A stretch of DNA of 64,000 nucleotides from Azolla caroliniana (GCA_043228905.1 JBHGNT010000001.1:16182001-16246000); one strand, 5' to 3'. Counted from the stretch's first letter, positions 30,377 to 42,697 are shown. Numbers and translations are program-made. Notes: generated by a model not told the origin, from the sequence alone.

Positions 30377-31801
30377 TTACCCTTCGGACTTCAATAGGCC
30401 TTTCAGCCGTTTTATGCATAGCCGACTCGTTGAACACGACGTCCGCACTTTGGATGATTTGTTTATGCTCGGGGTCCCAGAGTCAGTATCCAATCTCGCC
30501 GTCGGGTCCATATCCAAGGAAAACGCATTTCCTTGATCTTGGTTCAAGTTTCCGGCGGTCGTCTTTCGGTATGAGGACATACGCCTCGCAGCCAAAGATC
30601 CTCACCTTGTCATAATTCGGCTTACAGCCAGTCCATGTTTCCTGAGGTATTTTAAGTCCTAGAGGTCTACTTGGCGACATATTTATGATGTGTACTGCCG
30701 TAAGTAGAGCCTCTACTCAGAAGCCATCTGATAGTCCGGAGTGTTGGAGCATGGATACTACGTGTTCTTAAATTGTCCGATTCAAGCGTTCTACAATTCC
30801 GTTCTGCTACGGACTATAGAGTGTCGTATATTCACGTCAAATGCCGCGTTCCCGGCAAAATTTGACAAATTCTTCAGACTTGAATTCCCCTCCGTTGTTG
30901 GTTCGGAGACATTTCAGTTTCCGACCGGTCTGATTTTCGACCATTGCAAGCCATTCAAAGAAGATCGAGAACACCCGATCTTTGGTTCTGATGGGGTAAG
31001 CCCACACCTTTCGAGTCGAGTCGTCAATAAAACTAACGAAGTACGAAGCACCGCCAAGAGACTGATTTGGCATCGGGCCACAGACGTCCGAGTGGACCAA
31101 ATCGAGGGGACTCGATTCTCTTAGTGCTGATGTCGGGTGTGATGTGGTTACCTGTTTGCCGTACTGGCAATGCTCGCAGAATTGGTGATCCGAGAAGGAG
31201 AGTTTGGGGATGTAATCGGCTCTGGATAGGTGCATTATGCCGGCCTTGTTGAGGTGTCCAATTCGTCCCTGCCATAACGATGACACAGGGATGTCAACCA
31301 AAAATAAGTCACCCTCTTTGAGTGTGACATATAAGGGGTACAAAGATTGTGCCTTTGGTCCTCGAGCAAGCAGGAGGTTCCCTTTGTGGAGTGTCCACCC
31401 TCCTGATGAGAACCCGGCACAAATGCTAGCTTCATCAAGTTGTCTGACTGAGATCAAGGGTCTTGAAAGCTCAGGAATGTGTTGGACATTGTGTAGTACG
31501 AGTGTAGAGCCACCTGAAAGGTTGAGCTCTACAGTGCCGATTCCGATTATGGCACAGTGTTGCGAGTTCCCGACTCGAACTGAGTCGGAGTGCCGGTCCA
31601 AGTATTGTCGAAACTGAGATCGAGGAGGTGTCACATGATACAATGCGCCCGAGTCCAGTAGCCATGTGCGCGATTCCTCAGTCATAAGTAGAACTTCTTA
31701 TTCAACTGGGTTCTCTATGGACAATATGTTCAGGTCGGTCGTCAAAATTTTGGCTAAAGAGCCGACGTAGTTGACCTCGTCATGCCAACTACTCTTCTGA
31801 T
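30377..31801 (-). pseudogene. Copia element E protease and integrase
   Basis: Minus strand: protease RTWLLDSGALYHVTP (31685 region), GAG-pre-integrase zinc finger (HLNKAGIMHLS, CEHCQYGKQ), integrase core (DLVHSDVCGPMP, DDSTRKVWAY, LRTNNGGEF, NGIVERLNRTI) and the C-terminal IFGCEAYVLIPKDDRRKLEP. Stops include one after FCRERGI (30837) and TAGs in the YSP*QNG and NRTI*EHV stretches. Just upstream the reading is cut at 31802-31805 (CCGC) by the solo LTR 31806-32928. Confidence 0.88.
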
Positions 31802-31805
31802 CCGC

Positions 31806-32928
31806 TGTCGTGAAGATTTTCGGCAATAGTGTGAAAATCCCATAAAACGTACAAAATCGAGTATGAATCACATAATACAATAATTGTGAAGATAACATTT
31901 TAAATAAATTTAATATCTAAGTACAAAATGATGGAGATTTCGAATGCACTTTATTACACGAGAAACGGACAACTAAATGTCAAGATATGAGGGTATAAAG
32001 TTTGTGAAAGGAAAAGAGAAAATTGTGAGATATCCCTCATAGGCACGACAAATACGGCTCTCATAATATATAAGGTAGAGCAAAAGATATTATCTTTGTG
32101 TCTATGTGTGGAGCATAGAGAGTTCAAGGTAACTTGAACTAAGAGTGGAGGTGGGCTAGCTACTCGTAAAGGGTTTTGGCCAACCAAAACCGGACCGGCG
32201 ATGGAGCCGGTGATCCGGCGCCAGTGAGACACCTGCATCTGACGGCAATCCAGCGACAGCGAGGTGACGGCAAGGCGGCAACATCCGGCGCCGGTGAGAC
32301 GACGGCATCCGGCGAGGCACCGGTAACCGACGGCATCCGACGAACCGGCGTCCGGTGACTAGATAAATAAATATATAAATATGTATACATATACAATGAG
32401 GGCAAGTAAGGATTCGAACCTTGCACCTCCGAGTTAAGAGTCAATTGGCTTACCATTAAGCCATGCCATTTAGTTGAATTTATATTTCTATCATTGTACT
32501 TTTACGTGTAAATTCTCATACATGAGAGCTAAAATGAGTGACATGGTAATCATGCACCACATGTAATACATAAGCGCCAAATGGCAAACATGCATTTTAT
32601 GCATGTCTTGTACCCTCACATGCATCATATGCATGAGAGCATCTATAAAAGAAGGAAGGGGGAGGAGAAAAAGGGCGTTTTTTTTTTGTTATGAAATTAA
32701 GAGGAAGAAATTCGTTATCAAATTGATCGTGTAACTTGTTTCTTAAATCCAAAGATAAAAGTTCAATCAATCTCTCTCAATTGTTTAATCTTCTCTCTTT
32801 CCCAATCTATCTTAAGTACTTTCTCAGTAGAGCTTGCGCCAAAGCTTGTACCGACTTTGAATCCTTCCGGTCCAGAACCCCGGCGGTTCCGCCTCACGAT
32901 CCGCGCGTAGTGCCGGATCTTCACGACA
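31806..32928 (+). repeat. Solo-LTR-like element G2 (1,123 bp), 4-bp target duplication
   Basis: Begins TGTCGTGAAGATTTTCGGC and ends GCCGGATCTTCACGACA, a 12-bp perfect terminal inverted repeat; flanked by CCGC on both sides (31802-31805 and 32929-32932). It splits copia E between gag and protease. Related to 16733-18797 and 62445-63715 over the segment with GGACAACTAAATGTCAAG and CATAGGCACGAC. Contains TATA-like ATAATATATAAGG (about 32066), a CCGG/CGGC-rich minisatellite (32178-32356), a tRNA-like stretch (32400-32468) and a second TATA (CTATAAAAGAAGG, about 32642). Confidence 0.8.
32400..32468 (-). other. tRNA-Lys-like sequence inside G2
   Basis: Minus strand: A-box-like TGGCTTAATGGTAAGC with D stem GCTT/AAGC, anticodon-loop-like CTCTTAA, and B-box GGTTCGAATCC in a T arm AAGG/CCTT. 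Acceptor pairing is poor, so it is a degenerate tRNA-derived sequence. A related one is at 63912-63980. Confidence 0.5.
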
Positions 32929-32932
32929 CCGC

Positions 32933-33715
32933 TCTCTGAGCTTTGTTGGGTTTTGCTTTGAGTGCCCGACTGTCGGCTTTGATGTGTCCCGGTTTCTTGC
33001 AATAGTTGCAGATTCGGTTGTCCCGGGACTTGCTCTGGCTTCATTGATTGTTCGGTAGTCGGGAAGAACTTCTTCCCCGGTTGTTCGATCGGTCGGTCGA
33101 ACCTTGTACTACGTAAGCTTCATCTGCCGAGTCTTTGGCGAAAAACTTTCTCCGAGCTACTTCAGTCAAGATTGTGCTTGTCACTTCGGAGTACTTAACG
33201 ACAACTGTTGAAGCATTGTACACGGTTGTAACGAAAGTTTCCCATGAAGAGGGGAGACTACTCATGAGTATCATTGCTCTGAGTTCATCCTTTATTGCCG
33301 ACCCTTGAGACGAGATTTGGGAGCTTATGCTTTCGTACTCGTTGAGGTGTGCCTGAATCGAATCAAATTCTTTCATCCGCAAGTTGTAGAAGCGCCGGAT
33401 CAAATACATCTTCATTGCCGCGACCTTCTTTTCATACGTTTCCGACAGTGTTTTCCAAAGTTCAAAAGTTGTCGTGCATGATTGCACTGTGAAGTACATT
33501 GACTCTGACAAGTGCATCCGAATCGTGGCGCGGACAATTCTGTCCAGCTTTAGCCACTCGTTTGCCTTATATGCTTCTGGAGGATTTTCATTCTCAATCG
33601 GGTCTATCTGACCCTTGACTAAGAGATAGTCCTGCATTTGTTCCTTCCAAAAGTTGAAGTTCGAACCGTCAAACTTCCTTAGACTCATCTCCGATGAGTC
33701 GGATGTTGATGCCAT
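32933..33715 (-). pseudogene. Copia element E gag (UBN2-type)
   Basis: ATG at 33715 (MASTSDSSEMSLRKFDGSNF). It is a Ty1/copia capsid protein: FWKEQMQDYLLVKGQ, LWKTLSETYEKK, LRMKEFDSIQAHLNEYESI, LMSSLPSSWETFV, followed by RS-rich residues and a frame change at 33041, then a zinc knuckle CNYCKKPGHIKADS in which the last Cys is Ser. The downstream part is cut by G2 at 32932. Confidence 0.85.
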
Positions 33716-34385
33716 CTGCTTCGGTTTTGGTTGGTAAGACTCGGTTCGGAGTTGACTACGAACCTTAGTGGGGTGCAGCCGATTGGCTCACCCGATATCG
33801 TTCTAGTCCGTTTTGAACCCGAGTCGGTTTGGTTTCGGATACTTGTTGCTGAACTCGCTCTGAGTGACTCCGGTAAGTTGAGGGACAGAACCAGTTGTTC
33901 TTCTCGAATGTTGTTGAGTCGGAGTGAGCCCGGTTAGCTTCCGATTGTATGCCGAATACTGATTACAAGAAACCGATTGTTTGGGCCGATTCTGCTTCGG
34001 ATGACTGCAGCGATGACAGGGACGGATCCAACTGATCGTCCCGAATGTCGATCAGCTGAGTGAAGCACGAATTTGGTTGTTTCCTAGAGACCAATCTACA
34101 ACGGGTGGTTATAGCAAGCGGGTGAATAGCGTCTGATGACCTATTCGGATGTTGTTTAACCAAATGAAGCACGATTGGGTTGGTTGTTGCTCAAGGAACT
34201 CCCCTCAAGTGGTTACAATCATAGGAACAGAGTACAACCGACTGGCTTACTCCAATTTGTGATTTAACACAGTGAGATGCGAGCTTTTTGTTTTTCTTCT
34301 CCCTTCTCTGTTCTTCAAAGAAAACGAAAACGGAATGTTGTGTGGTGTACTATGACGACCGGCAACAGGTTGAAGAACCTCCAAC
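33716..34385 (-). other. Leader of copia element E
   Basis: About 670 bases between primer site and gag start; no ORF with recognisable homology, no other feature seen. Confidence 0.5.
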
Positions 34386-34397
34386 GCTCTGATACCA
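34386..34397 (-). promoter_or_regulatory. Primer-binding site, initiator tRNA-Met (copia E)
   Basis: Minus strand TGGTATCAGAGC, two bases after the LTR end CCCCAACA; the standard plant copia primer site. Confidence 0.92.
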
Positions 34398-34399
34398 AA

Positions 34400-34705
34400 T
34401 GTTGGGGACAAGGCCGTCAATGCGGAAGTGCAAGCAACATTCGTGATGAAGAAGAACCTGTGTATGCGCATAAAACAAGATAGATAGATACAGAGAGAGA
34501 GAGAGAGAGACGCACAAACCAATGTTATATTCCAATAGCAACCGTTACAAAGAATGACGAACAACCTTTTCTAAAGGCTACAAAGTCACTTTATATAGTG
34601 ACTGTCCTAGGGCAACTGCCCCTTATGCTATTTACAGAAATAGCCCAAACTTGGGCTATCCAAAGGGACAGTGTGAATATGGCCATTATACACTCGTATT
34701 TGACA
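34400..34705 (-). repeat. Ty1/copia element E 5' LTR (306 bp)
   Basis: Minus strand TGTCAAATACGAGTG ... CCTTGTCCCCAACA; contains a CACTATATAAAGTGAC promoter-like palindrome, then a CT-rich leader. Confidence 0.92.
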
Positions 34706-35901
34706 AGTCTCTTCTTCTTGCTCTTCTTCATCGGAATAAGGATTGTTGTTGCGGCGGTGACGGTATCTCCTTTCGACACGCTGGCTATGTTCCGTATTAT
34801 GGTAACGCTCCTCCTCACGGCCTTGCCCATTACGGCGGTACTGTTGTTGTCGTTCCATATGGAGAAATGTCAATGTGGGCCTATTCAACATATTATATTC
34901 GCATTGATCCACCGTATGCGCTCGTGAATGGCACATGGGGCAATGTATCTACATGTTACACTCCACCGCGGAGTGTCCTGAGTTTAAGCAGATTGTGCAT
35001 TGGATGGCTTGGCGAAAACGATAGTCCTCGTCCTTGGGCGGCGCGTGTCGAAGCAATGACATAGATAATCCATCGTCCTCCTCTTCCATTTCAAGCTGTA
35101 GTCCCGTTCTATGACTGCATCCGTCGTTTGGCCCATGAGATTTTTTGTATTCAATGTTGTTCGGATTGGTCGCCGTAATGCTGCCAAAAATGTTTCTTTG
35201 GCCTCATCCTCCGTAAGAGCGCGTGTCAACTGTCGGCGTAAACTCTGGAATCGCAAGTTGAAATCCACCACAAACTCTTGCTACAGCTGCTTGATTGTGT
35301 AGAACTGCCCGAGAATCTCACATTGTGGAATACTATGATGGAAGAATCGTAAGAATGACGATTGGAGCTGATCGAACGAAGCACACGACGTGATGTCGAG
35401 CTGTGAATGCCAGCGGGCAACTCGCCCATCCAAAGTTAGCCCAAAGTCAGTGATCTTTGAGGCGTGGGCTTCTGCCTCTAGGAGTCACTGCGCCATATGG
35501 TTAGTGCTCCAAACATTGAGAAATGACCGAATGTGGCCCTCAGCGTCGGTATCGCCGCTACAACGAGGGTATGAAAAAGCCATTCCGATTGCTACAGTAG
35601 TGTCTGGGAGGTTACTACTACCGCGGTGTGGGCTTCAGTGAGAAGCAGTGTCACTCTATTGATCCAGTGTAGACCGAAACTCCTACCTGTTGTGGCTTTG
35701 TTCAGTGAGCGTGGATTCTACTGTATACTCCGGGGAAGATGGGACGTGGTCGTTAAGGTGTGGTTTCTGCGTAGCTCATTCTTCTGTCTTTCGAGTGAAG
35801 GACCTGGTATGTGGTCGATTTGGTCGATATGGTCGAGTCGGTTCTCTGTGTCATCGGCGGCTAGTCATCAATCCCCTGTTGCTCGGCTGTGAAGATTCAT
35901 A
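34706..35901 (-). pseudogene. Gypsy element C gag, N-terminal half
   Basis: Minus-strand frames match K gag collinearly: DTDAEGHIRSFLNVWSTNHM, DFGLTLDGRVARWH, SFLRFFHHSI, ILGQFYTIKQ, FNLRFQSLRRQLTRALTEDEAKETFLAALRR, zinc-knuckle region CHSRAHTVDQCEYNMLNR, then Arg/Glu-rich sequence stopping at EEEQEEE where copia E is inserted; continuation at 24909. Stops and at least two frame changes. The part next to 35901 is leader with no clear homology. Confidence 0.82.
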
Positions 35902-35918
35902 GACCACCGGGCGTGCCA
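35902..35918 (-). promoter_or_regulatory. Primer-binding site, tRNA-Arg (gypsy C)
   Basis: Minus strand TGGCACGCCCGGTGGTC, four bases after the LTR end GGTAACA. It is complementary to the 3' end, with CCA, of the tRNA-Arg(UCU)-like sequence at 21837-21912 except for one base. Confidence 0.82.
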
Positions 35919-35922
35919 AAAG

Positions 35923-36410
35923 TGTTACCGGTTAGGAGCACGGCCTACCCTCAATCCTTCGGGGTAGGCTCTAAGAGATCGTGGTACAGGGAATGGCCAC
36001 ACGTACTATGCGTAACTACAACGTAATCTAACGTCAGGGCGTATTGGCTGTTCATGAGGTAAGACGTGAACTTGGAGACGACTACAACCGAGCTCCCACA
36101 GTGCGTAAATGCACAATGACACTTACTTACCTTAATCAATTACGTTGGGTATTGACACAGAAATAGCGACACATGAAACTCTAGAGACTGTGATCAGAGA
36201 AGACAGAAACTGTATTAAATGACTATGCTCAAAACTGCATTAGCTCTTACAATGTTCATATGCCCTTTATATACACAGGGCCTAGTAAGTTACGCTTCCT
36301 ACGTGAACCGTTACACGTGTTACTTCAATGCTTCTATTATAATAATACGCCTCTCTATCATGCGTTATTTACATTTGTCCACTTACGGCGGACAACAACT
36401 ACACGGCCGA
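35923..36410 (-). repeat. Gypsy element C 5' LTR (right boundary approximate)
   Basis: Minus-strand end ...CCGGTAACA before the primer site; TATA box (GTATATAAAGGGC) near 36270. The right edge lies where copia H coding sequence (ELASS) breaks off, within about 36395-36413; no second LTR is available to fix it. Confidence 0.65.
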
Positions 36411-38225
36411 GTCTCCACTACTCGCCAACTCTTCATCCGACTGGTTTGTCCAACTCAGTCGCTCATTCGGCCTACTTAACCGAAATGAGATCGGACTCTC
36501 TTCTACGGTTCTGATTTCCTCTTTAACAAGGGGCATCTCGGCCTCACTGGCCTCATCCTTAGAATTCAGAATGGATTGTATGGGAGTTGGAGGTGAAGGC
36601 ACATACCGCGAAGCCGGCTTGTCGAAAACGACATCTTGGCTTACTTGGACCTCTTTCGTAGGGGGATTATAACACTTATAACCTTTCTACTCATCCAATA
36701 GCCGACCAAGATACATTTTCGGATTTTGCATCTAGTTTCCTCCGCTTTTCCTTCGGCACATGCACATATGCTACGCTATCGAAAACCCTCAAGTATGCCA
36801 AATTCGGCTTCTTCCCGAAGTACAGCTCGTGTGGCAACACTCCTCCATTTGTAGAAGTCCGATTTTGTAGGTATACAACCTTCCTAACGGCTTCGGCCCA
36901 ATAGAATTTCGGCATATGCTTCTCCTCGAGCATTGTCATGACCGCTTCTTCTATCGTCTGATTCTTCTGCTCGACCGCGCCATTCTGATGCGGCGAGTAT
37001 CTGTAGGAGAATTCGCGTCGAATTCCTTCCTTTTACAGATAGCTAAAAAACTGGTCAAAAAAATTCTCTTTCCCAACATCAGACCTTAAGCAATTGATTT
37101 TTCGGCCTGCCTCCCGTTTGGCAAGACTCTTCACCTTTAAGAAACAGGAGAACACTTCACTTTTCTTCTCAATGAAGCACGCCCAAGTGTGCCGAGTGTA
37201 ATCAACGATGAAGGTTACGAAGTAATGACTTCCACTGATGCTCACGTTCAGCACCGGTCCCCATACATCCAAATGGATCAAATCGAGCTTGTTTCGACAT
37301 CGATTTCTTTCATTTGGGAACGGAAGTCAGTGATCCTTCCCTAACTGGCAGGCTTTGCAGACTTGGCCATTTCGGCTACTGAATTTTGGCAAACCAAAAA
37401 CGATGTTTTACGTTTGCATGTCTTGATGCTGCGGGAAGTAGACGTGGCTGAACTGCTTGTGTCACAAGTCGATGTCTGATTCAACTTTTTGCCCTTTGGC
37501 GAACATAGCGGTGCCAACATCATTTGTCTCAAGGATAGACATCCTCCCGTCTCGGCGCCCTTGCGCAATGACTTTGCCCTCTTCTTCAATGAAGCATCTG
37601 AGATGAGTAAATCGAACTTGCATGCCCTGATCAATAGTCTGTCTAACCGACACCAAGTTCTTGGTGTTTGTGGGCACATGCAAGACATTCCTCATGAATC
37701 CCTTCTGGCCGACATGGCTCAGAGGGACATCTCCGATGTGTTCGATGGGGTGAGGGGTGTCATCGTCCATTTCGACGACCCCCGGCTGCTTACGGCTTTT
37801 CCAGAGTTGAGAACCACTCCCTGTTCTTAGATTCATCATGTGGTTCGACACACCCGAATCCACATACCACACCTCATTCAACCTGGAGGTGTTCACCGCC
37901 ATTGAGTTGGCTTTGTGCCCCATCATGAAGTTTGGGCCCATTTCGGCTCGCCCTGAACCTTCAGTGTAGTGAGATCTCTAACACCTATCCCCATCTGCTC
38001 GGCTCGATCTAGCCTTGTCTGAATCAACTCGTTTTTTCTAGCACTCGCTCTCTTTGTGGCCCTTCCGGCTACAATACCAACAGTTTGTCTCGGCCTTTCC
38101 TTGCCGACCTCTGGTAGCGCCTTGACTCCCCCTACCCATGGAGGGTCCAGAACTGTTGTCCACTTTTCGATTATGCCTCAGGTTCTGCTCCTATCGGCCA
38201 CTTCCGTTATGCGCTGATCTGTCTC
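36411..38225 (-). pseudogene. Copia element H: end of gag, protease, integrase
   Basis: Minus strand from 38225: zinc knuckle CWYCSRKGHKESEC, protease EVWYVDSGVSNHMMN, GAG-pre-integrase region, integrase core (MIHLDVWGPV, VDYTRHTWACF, LRSDVGKE, HQNGAVEQKNQTI), AYVHVPKEKRRKLD, and the start of the linker to RT (PSPPTPIQSIL), where gypsy C's LTR cuts in. Frame changes near 37690 and 36690 and several stops. The N-terminal gag, primer site and 5' LTR lie at 53407-54596 beyond chromovirus J. RT and RNase H of H are not in the window. Confidence 0.87.
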
Positions 38226-38653
38226 GTGTCATGATATGGCAAACTTGAACCCCTGACATTATGTTACATGGGTCGAGCTCTTCACCATTAGACTATATGT
38301 TGTAATACAAAGAATATTATTTTCATTTAGGTTTTACTATAGAAAATTGATGTATATTCCAGATTTCTCTGGAACATTCTAGAAACTTCAGGAGTACTCC
38401 TGAGAACACTATAAAAGGAGGCACACAGCATTATTTCGAACCAAATCGGTTCAACGCTAGTCTTAAGCCTCCTAGCTACTATTGTATATTCCCTTAACAT
38501 AATATGTATCTTTTGTTATCCTCATTCTCGAGAGAGAGAGAGAGAGAGTTCTACATCTCCCTTAGTACTAATCGTCATCGTTTAGTACTAATTCCTTCTC
38601 TGTTTTAGTATTGTTCCTGACAGTACTTCTCTGTCTTAGTACTGTTCCTGACA
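38226..38653 (+). repeat. Chromovirus J 5' LTR (428 bp)
   Basis: TGTCATGATATGGC ... TTCCTGACA, with TATA (ACTATAAAAGGAGG, about 38408), the CCAAATCGGTTCAACG segment about 30 bases downstream, a GA tract, and a tandem duplication of the last ~35 bp that the 3' LTR shares. The next bases GTTTGAACCAATTTTTCC are the self-priming site with one mismatch. Confidence 0.9.
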
Positions 38654-38750
38654 GTTTGAACCAATTTTTCCTCTCCTTCCTTGTCTTCCTTTATCTTCTT
38701 ACTTCTCCCTCCCTTAATACTAATCTCTTATTCCTCTTTTCTCTCATACT

Positions 38751-39877
38751 ATGGCCATTGTTAGCGCTTAAGAATATCAATCCGTTTTCTCAGAGCTGCA
38801 ATGCTTGAAAGAGAAGTTCCTTGCTTTGGAACAAGAAAATCAATGGTTGTTGGGGAATCTTCAACAAATCTCCTTAGAAAAGTAGCAGACGCAACAACAA
38901 CATGGGGAACTAGTGGTACACGTGCAACAACTCGAAGCAACCTTAGTAGCGATGCAACGATAAGGACCCAGTACGCAAGGGATTCATAAAGAACCCAAGA
39001 TCGGCCTTACCATGAAATTCGATGGAACGAATCACAGTTTAGAGGATTCCTTAATCAGGTACGAGTAGTCATTCAAATGCATCCTTCTCGATATCCCACT
39101 GATGCATCATGAGTGGGACTAGTGGGCCCTCTACTTAGTGGCACAACTTTGGCATGGTTCGCTCCCCTGTTAGAAAAAAGCTCTCCCTTGTTAAATAATT
39201 TCGAAGAGTTTATTACCAAGTTTAAAGCCTGTTTCGGAGATACCGACAGTGATAGAACAACAATCAACAAAATCCAAAGATTGCGCCAAGGTGAGCGGTC
39301 GGCCTCGGCTTATGCTGCGGATTTCCGTCTTCTCGCCACCGATATTCCCTGGGATGACCAGGCACTAATGGAGCAATTTCATTTTGGCCTACGTAATGAT
39401 GTTAAAGATTTACTCTTAACTTTCCCCAAGGAGCAAAAGTCATTGATAGAAGCAATCAATCGTGCGGTGCGATGCGATAATCGCCTCTTCGAACAACGTT
39501 CAAAACGTCAGTTCCAGATCGGAGCCCACCTACGCTTCAATCGTAGCAAAGCCTTTCCCAAGGGAGTCATTCAATACGTCTTCAACAAATACTCCGACTC
39601 CAATGGAAATTGACACCACATGTCACCGCAGACCACTATCGGAAGAAGAAAAGCAGCGATACAGGGAAAATCGATTATGTCTTTATTTCGGTGGATCGAG
39701 GCATATTGCAGTGAACTGCCCCCATCGACCGAAAAGGCAGGTAAATCAAATAACCGCTAGTACTAATAGTACTAAACCCGAGTCTATTCCTCTAGGTGTG
39801 TCTGATAGTCCTAATAGCCCAAGCCTTTGAAACAAATTTGAAATTCTTAGTCAACTAGAAGAAGAGTTAAACGATTA
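38751..39877 (+). pseudogene. Chromovirus J gag
   Basis: ATG 38751, then collinear with the intact gag but with stops at codon 7 (TAA), in the coiled-coil part and before the capsid; open through the capsid (LLEKSSPLLNNFEEFITKFKA), frame change near 39480, zinc knuckle CLYFGGSRHIAVNC (second Cys is Phe). The end keeps the slippery heptamer GTTAAAC at 39866-39872 followed by GAT TAA. Confidence 0.88.
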
Positions 39878-42697
39878 AGTCCAGCCAAAATAGGAGCCGT
39901 TTGGTTGGGCAACCCTAGATCTATGTAGCCCATTAGTGGTTCCATTTCCTCTAAGCAAGTTAGCAATGTGTTCTTAACTCAAGTAATGGTTAGCACTAAA
40001 AGTACTCCTCCAATACATGTCTTAGAACTCTTAGATTCCCGAGCCAACTCTTGCTTCATCGATAGGAATTTTGCCCAAGCTCATCAGATATCCCGAAAGA
40101 AACTCCCATGTCCAGCCTCTGTAGTAGTCATCGATGGTCATCCCATTGCTTCCAGGAATATTATAGAAGAGTCAAAACCCGTTAATATTGTCCTAGATAA
40201 CTTAGCGTGTGTAGTATCATTTAATATAATTAGTATCCCAAACATCCCTTTGTTTTGGGATTACCATGGTTCGAATTACATAACCCAGCCATAGATTGGA
40301 GAACAAGAGAAATACGGTGTCGACAAACCCGAGGATCTACTCATAAGATTGCAATCATTTCGCTACATTAGTTGCGTGAGGAAGGACACAAGGAAGAAAT
40401 GTTTCTCTTCGCAATATCAATGCATCCCTCCAGTATCAATAAAGAGGAGTCCACCATTCAACTTCCAGAGAAGTATCGTCATTATGCCGATGTGTTCGAT
40501 AAAGTATGAGCTAATACGCTTCCTCACCATCAACCATATGATTGCCCCATAGATCTATTTGGATGATCTACTGGTTTATTCGAAGACCCAAAAAGAGCAT
40601 GATTCTCATGTACTTTTAGTACTAAAACGACTTCGACAACATGGTCTTTATGCAAAACTTGAAAAATGTAGTTTCGGGTGAAACTAGGTAGAATTTTTGG
40701 GCTATGTCATTTCCTCAGAAGGCATCTCCATGGATCCAGCTAAGGTCAAAACGGTGGTAGAGTGGCAGACTCCGTGTTCGTTGCGAGATGTGGAATGCTT
40801 TTTAGGCTTTGCCAATTTTTACCGCACGTTCATACAAGATTACTCAAAGCTTGTTCTGCCTCTTAGACAACTTACCAGGAAGGGAAAATCGTTCGTTTGG
40901 TCTGAAGAATCGGACATTTCTTTTGAGAGTCTTAAGAAGGCATTTACATCAGCTCCTATTTTAACTCATGTTGATCTAGAGAAACCATTCATCATTGAAG
41001 TAGACGCGTCGCATTTCACCTTGGGTAGCATTCTGTCTCAACAAGGTGATGATGAGAAGCTACATCATGTGGCTTTCCATTCACGCAATTTTGACGCCGC
41101 AGAAATCAACTATGAAATTTATGATAAATAGCTATTAGCAATAGTGGACTCTTTTATGCAATGGAGGCATTTTCTAGAGGGGTCTTCTCATCAAGTCATC
41201 GTATTCAGTGATCACAAAAACCTTGCCTACTTTCAGAATGCTCATGTGTTATATCGACGTCAAGCTAGGTAGGCCCAATTCCTCACTTGTTTCGACTTCA
41301 AAATTACATATCGTCCGTGGAAGCAACAAGGGAAGGCAGATGCATTATCACAACGTTCGTATCTAGCACCGCGTCCCGGCTTTCGACCACCAAAAGCAAG
41401 TAAACTTCGGCATGACTGCAAGCAACGTAGGTCTTCGGTATGCCCTTGGATTCCCACGTTATCGATACCATACGTGAGGACTTGAAGACAAATGTTTTCG
41501 CTCAAGCCATTCTAGCACAAATTGATCCCTCTCAAGCATCTTGTTCACAGTCGCAACAACCAGGTACGGACTATCAACAATTCCAATGTCATGACGTATT
41601 ACTATTCTTTAATAAACTCTTGTATGTTCCTAATGGTACTTATCGCTTTCAAGTAGTCCAAAACTGTCATGACACATATACAACTGGGCATTTTGGTAGT
41701 ACTAAAACACTAGATTTAGTACAACAATCCTTCTAGTGGCCCCATATGCGACAATTTTTCGAAGATTTTGTTCGGACTTGTGATGCATGTTGTAGAGCAA
41801 AAATGCCAAAGAATCATCCATATGGTTTATTAGAACCATTACCAATTCCAAGCAAGCCATGGCAATCCAATACCCTAGATTTTATCACAGATCTTCCGGT
41901 CTCTAAGGGATTCGATGCGATCTTAACAGTAGTAGATCGATATACAAAGATGGCCCATTTCCTGCCATGTACTAAGGAAATCTCCAGTGAAGAAACCACT
42001 GAAATTGTCATGCGTGAAGTATGTCAGCATCATGGCCTTCCCGATAGTATCATCAGCGACCGTGGACCCAAGTTCATCTCGAAGTTCTGGAAGCACCTCT
42101 TTAAAATGCTTAAGGTCACTTGTAACCTCTCCTCCGGCTACCACCCGCAAACAGACGACCAAGCAGAACTAACAAATCAAACGCTGGAGCAGTATCTTCG
42201 GTGCTTTTTAAGCTATCATCAAGATAACTGGGCGGATATTCTCCACTTCGCTGAATTTGCGTATAATAATTCTATCCACTCATCGACAAAGGTGACACCA
42301 TTTTATGCTTACATAGGTTGTCACGCCCGGTGGTGTGTATTTGAAACCCCAGAGTTACCTAAAAATCCTTTTGTAGAGGATCATTTGGAGTGGCTACGTA
42401 AGATACAAGCGGATTTATCTACTCATTTAGAGCAAGCTCAACAAACACACAAGGTTTACGCGGATCGTCATCGGCTTCCATCCAGTTTTGACATTGGAGA
42501 TGGGGTGTGGCTACTACGACGACACATCAAGACTACTCACCCATGCGAGAAGTTGGATTACCGGCGATTAGGTCCTTTCCATATTATCGGAAAAATTAAT
42601 GATGTCGTTTGTCGTCTCGATCTACCTCCACAACTTCGGATACATTCGGTGTTTCATAGTTCTCTCCTCGAACCCTATCAAGACAGCACCATCCTAG
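39878..42697 (+). pseudogene. Chromovirus J pol (main part)
   Basis: Protease (ELLDSRANSCFID, with the catalytic Gly changed to Arg), then at about 40552 a direct jump from the protease-RT linker (QPYDCPIDL-type) to the RT YLDD region, losing roughly 150 codons with a short overlap (ATCT). RNase H and integrase follow (FADASHFTLGSIL-like, CHDTYTTGHFGSTKTLDLVQQ, SDRGPKF, GYHPQTDDQAELTNQ), with several stops (for example 41129 and 41734). Coding stops at SSLLEPYQDSTIL where K is inserted; the chromodomain is at 52668-52948. Confidence 0.9.

Larger units (their letters stand above)
24910..34705 (-). mobile_element. Ty1/copia element E, complete outline, with two nested insertions
   Basis: 5' LTR 34400-34705, initiator-Met primer site 34386-34397, leader, gag, protease, integrase, RT, RNase H, polypurine tract, 3' LTR 24910-25201. 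It is interrupted by chromovirus D (25390-28543) and a solo-LTR-like element (31806-32928). It sits in the gag of gypsy element C; the flanks (CTCTT left, AGTCT right on the plus strand) show no convincing target duplication. All ORFs are broken, and the LTRs differ noticeably, so it is old or recombinant. Confidence 0.85.

Noticed and set aside
24900-34710. Clear target duplication for copia E
   Set aside because: Flanks CTCTT and AGTCT do not match; only shared gag context on both sides supports the boundaries.
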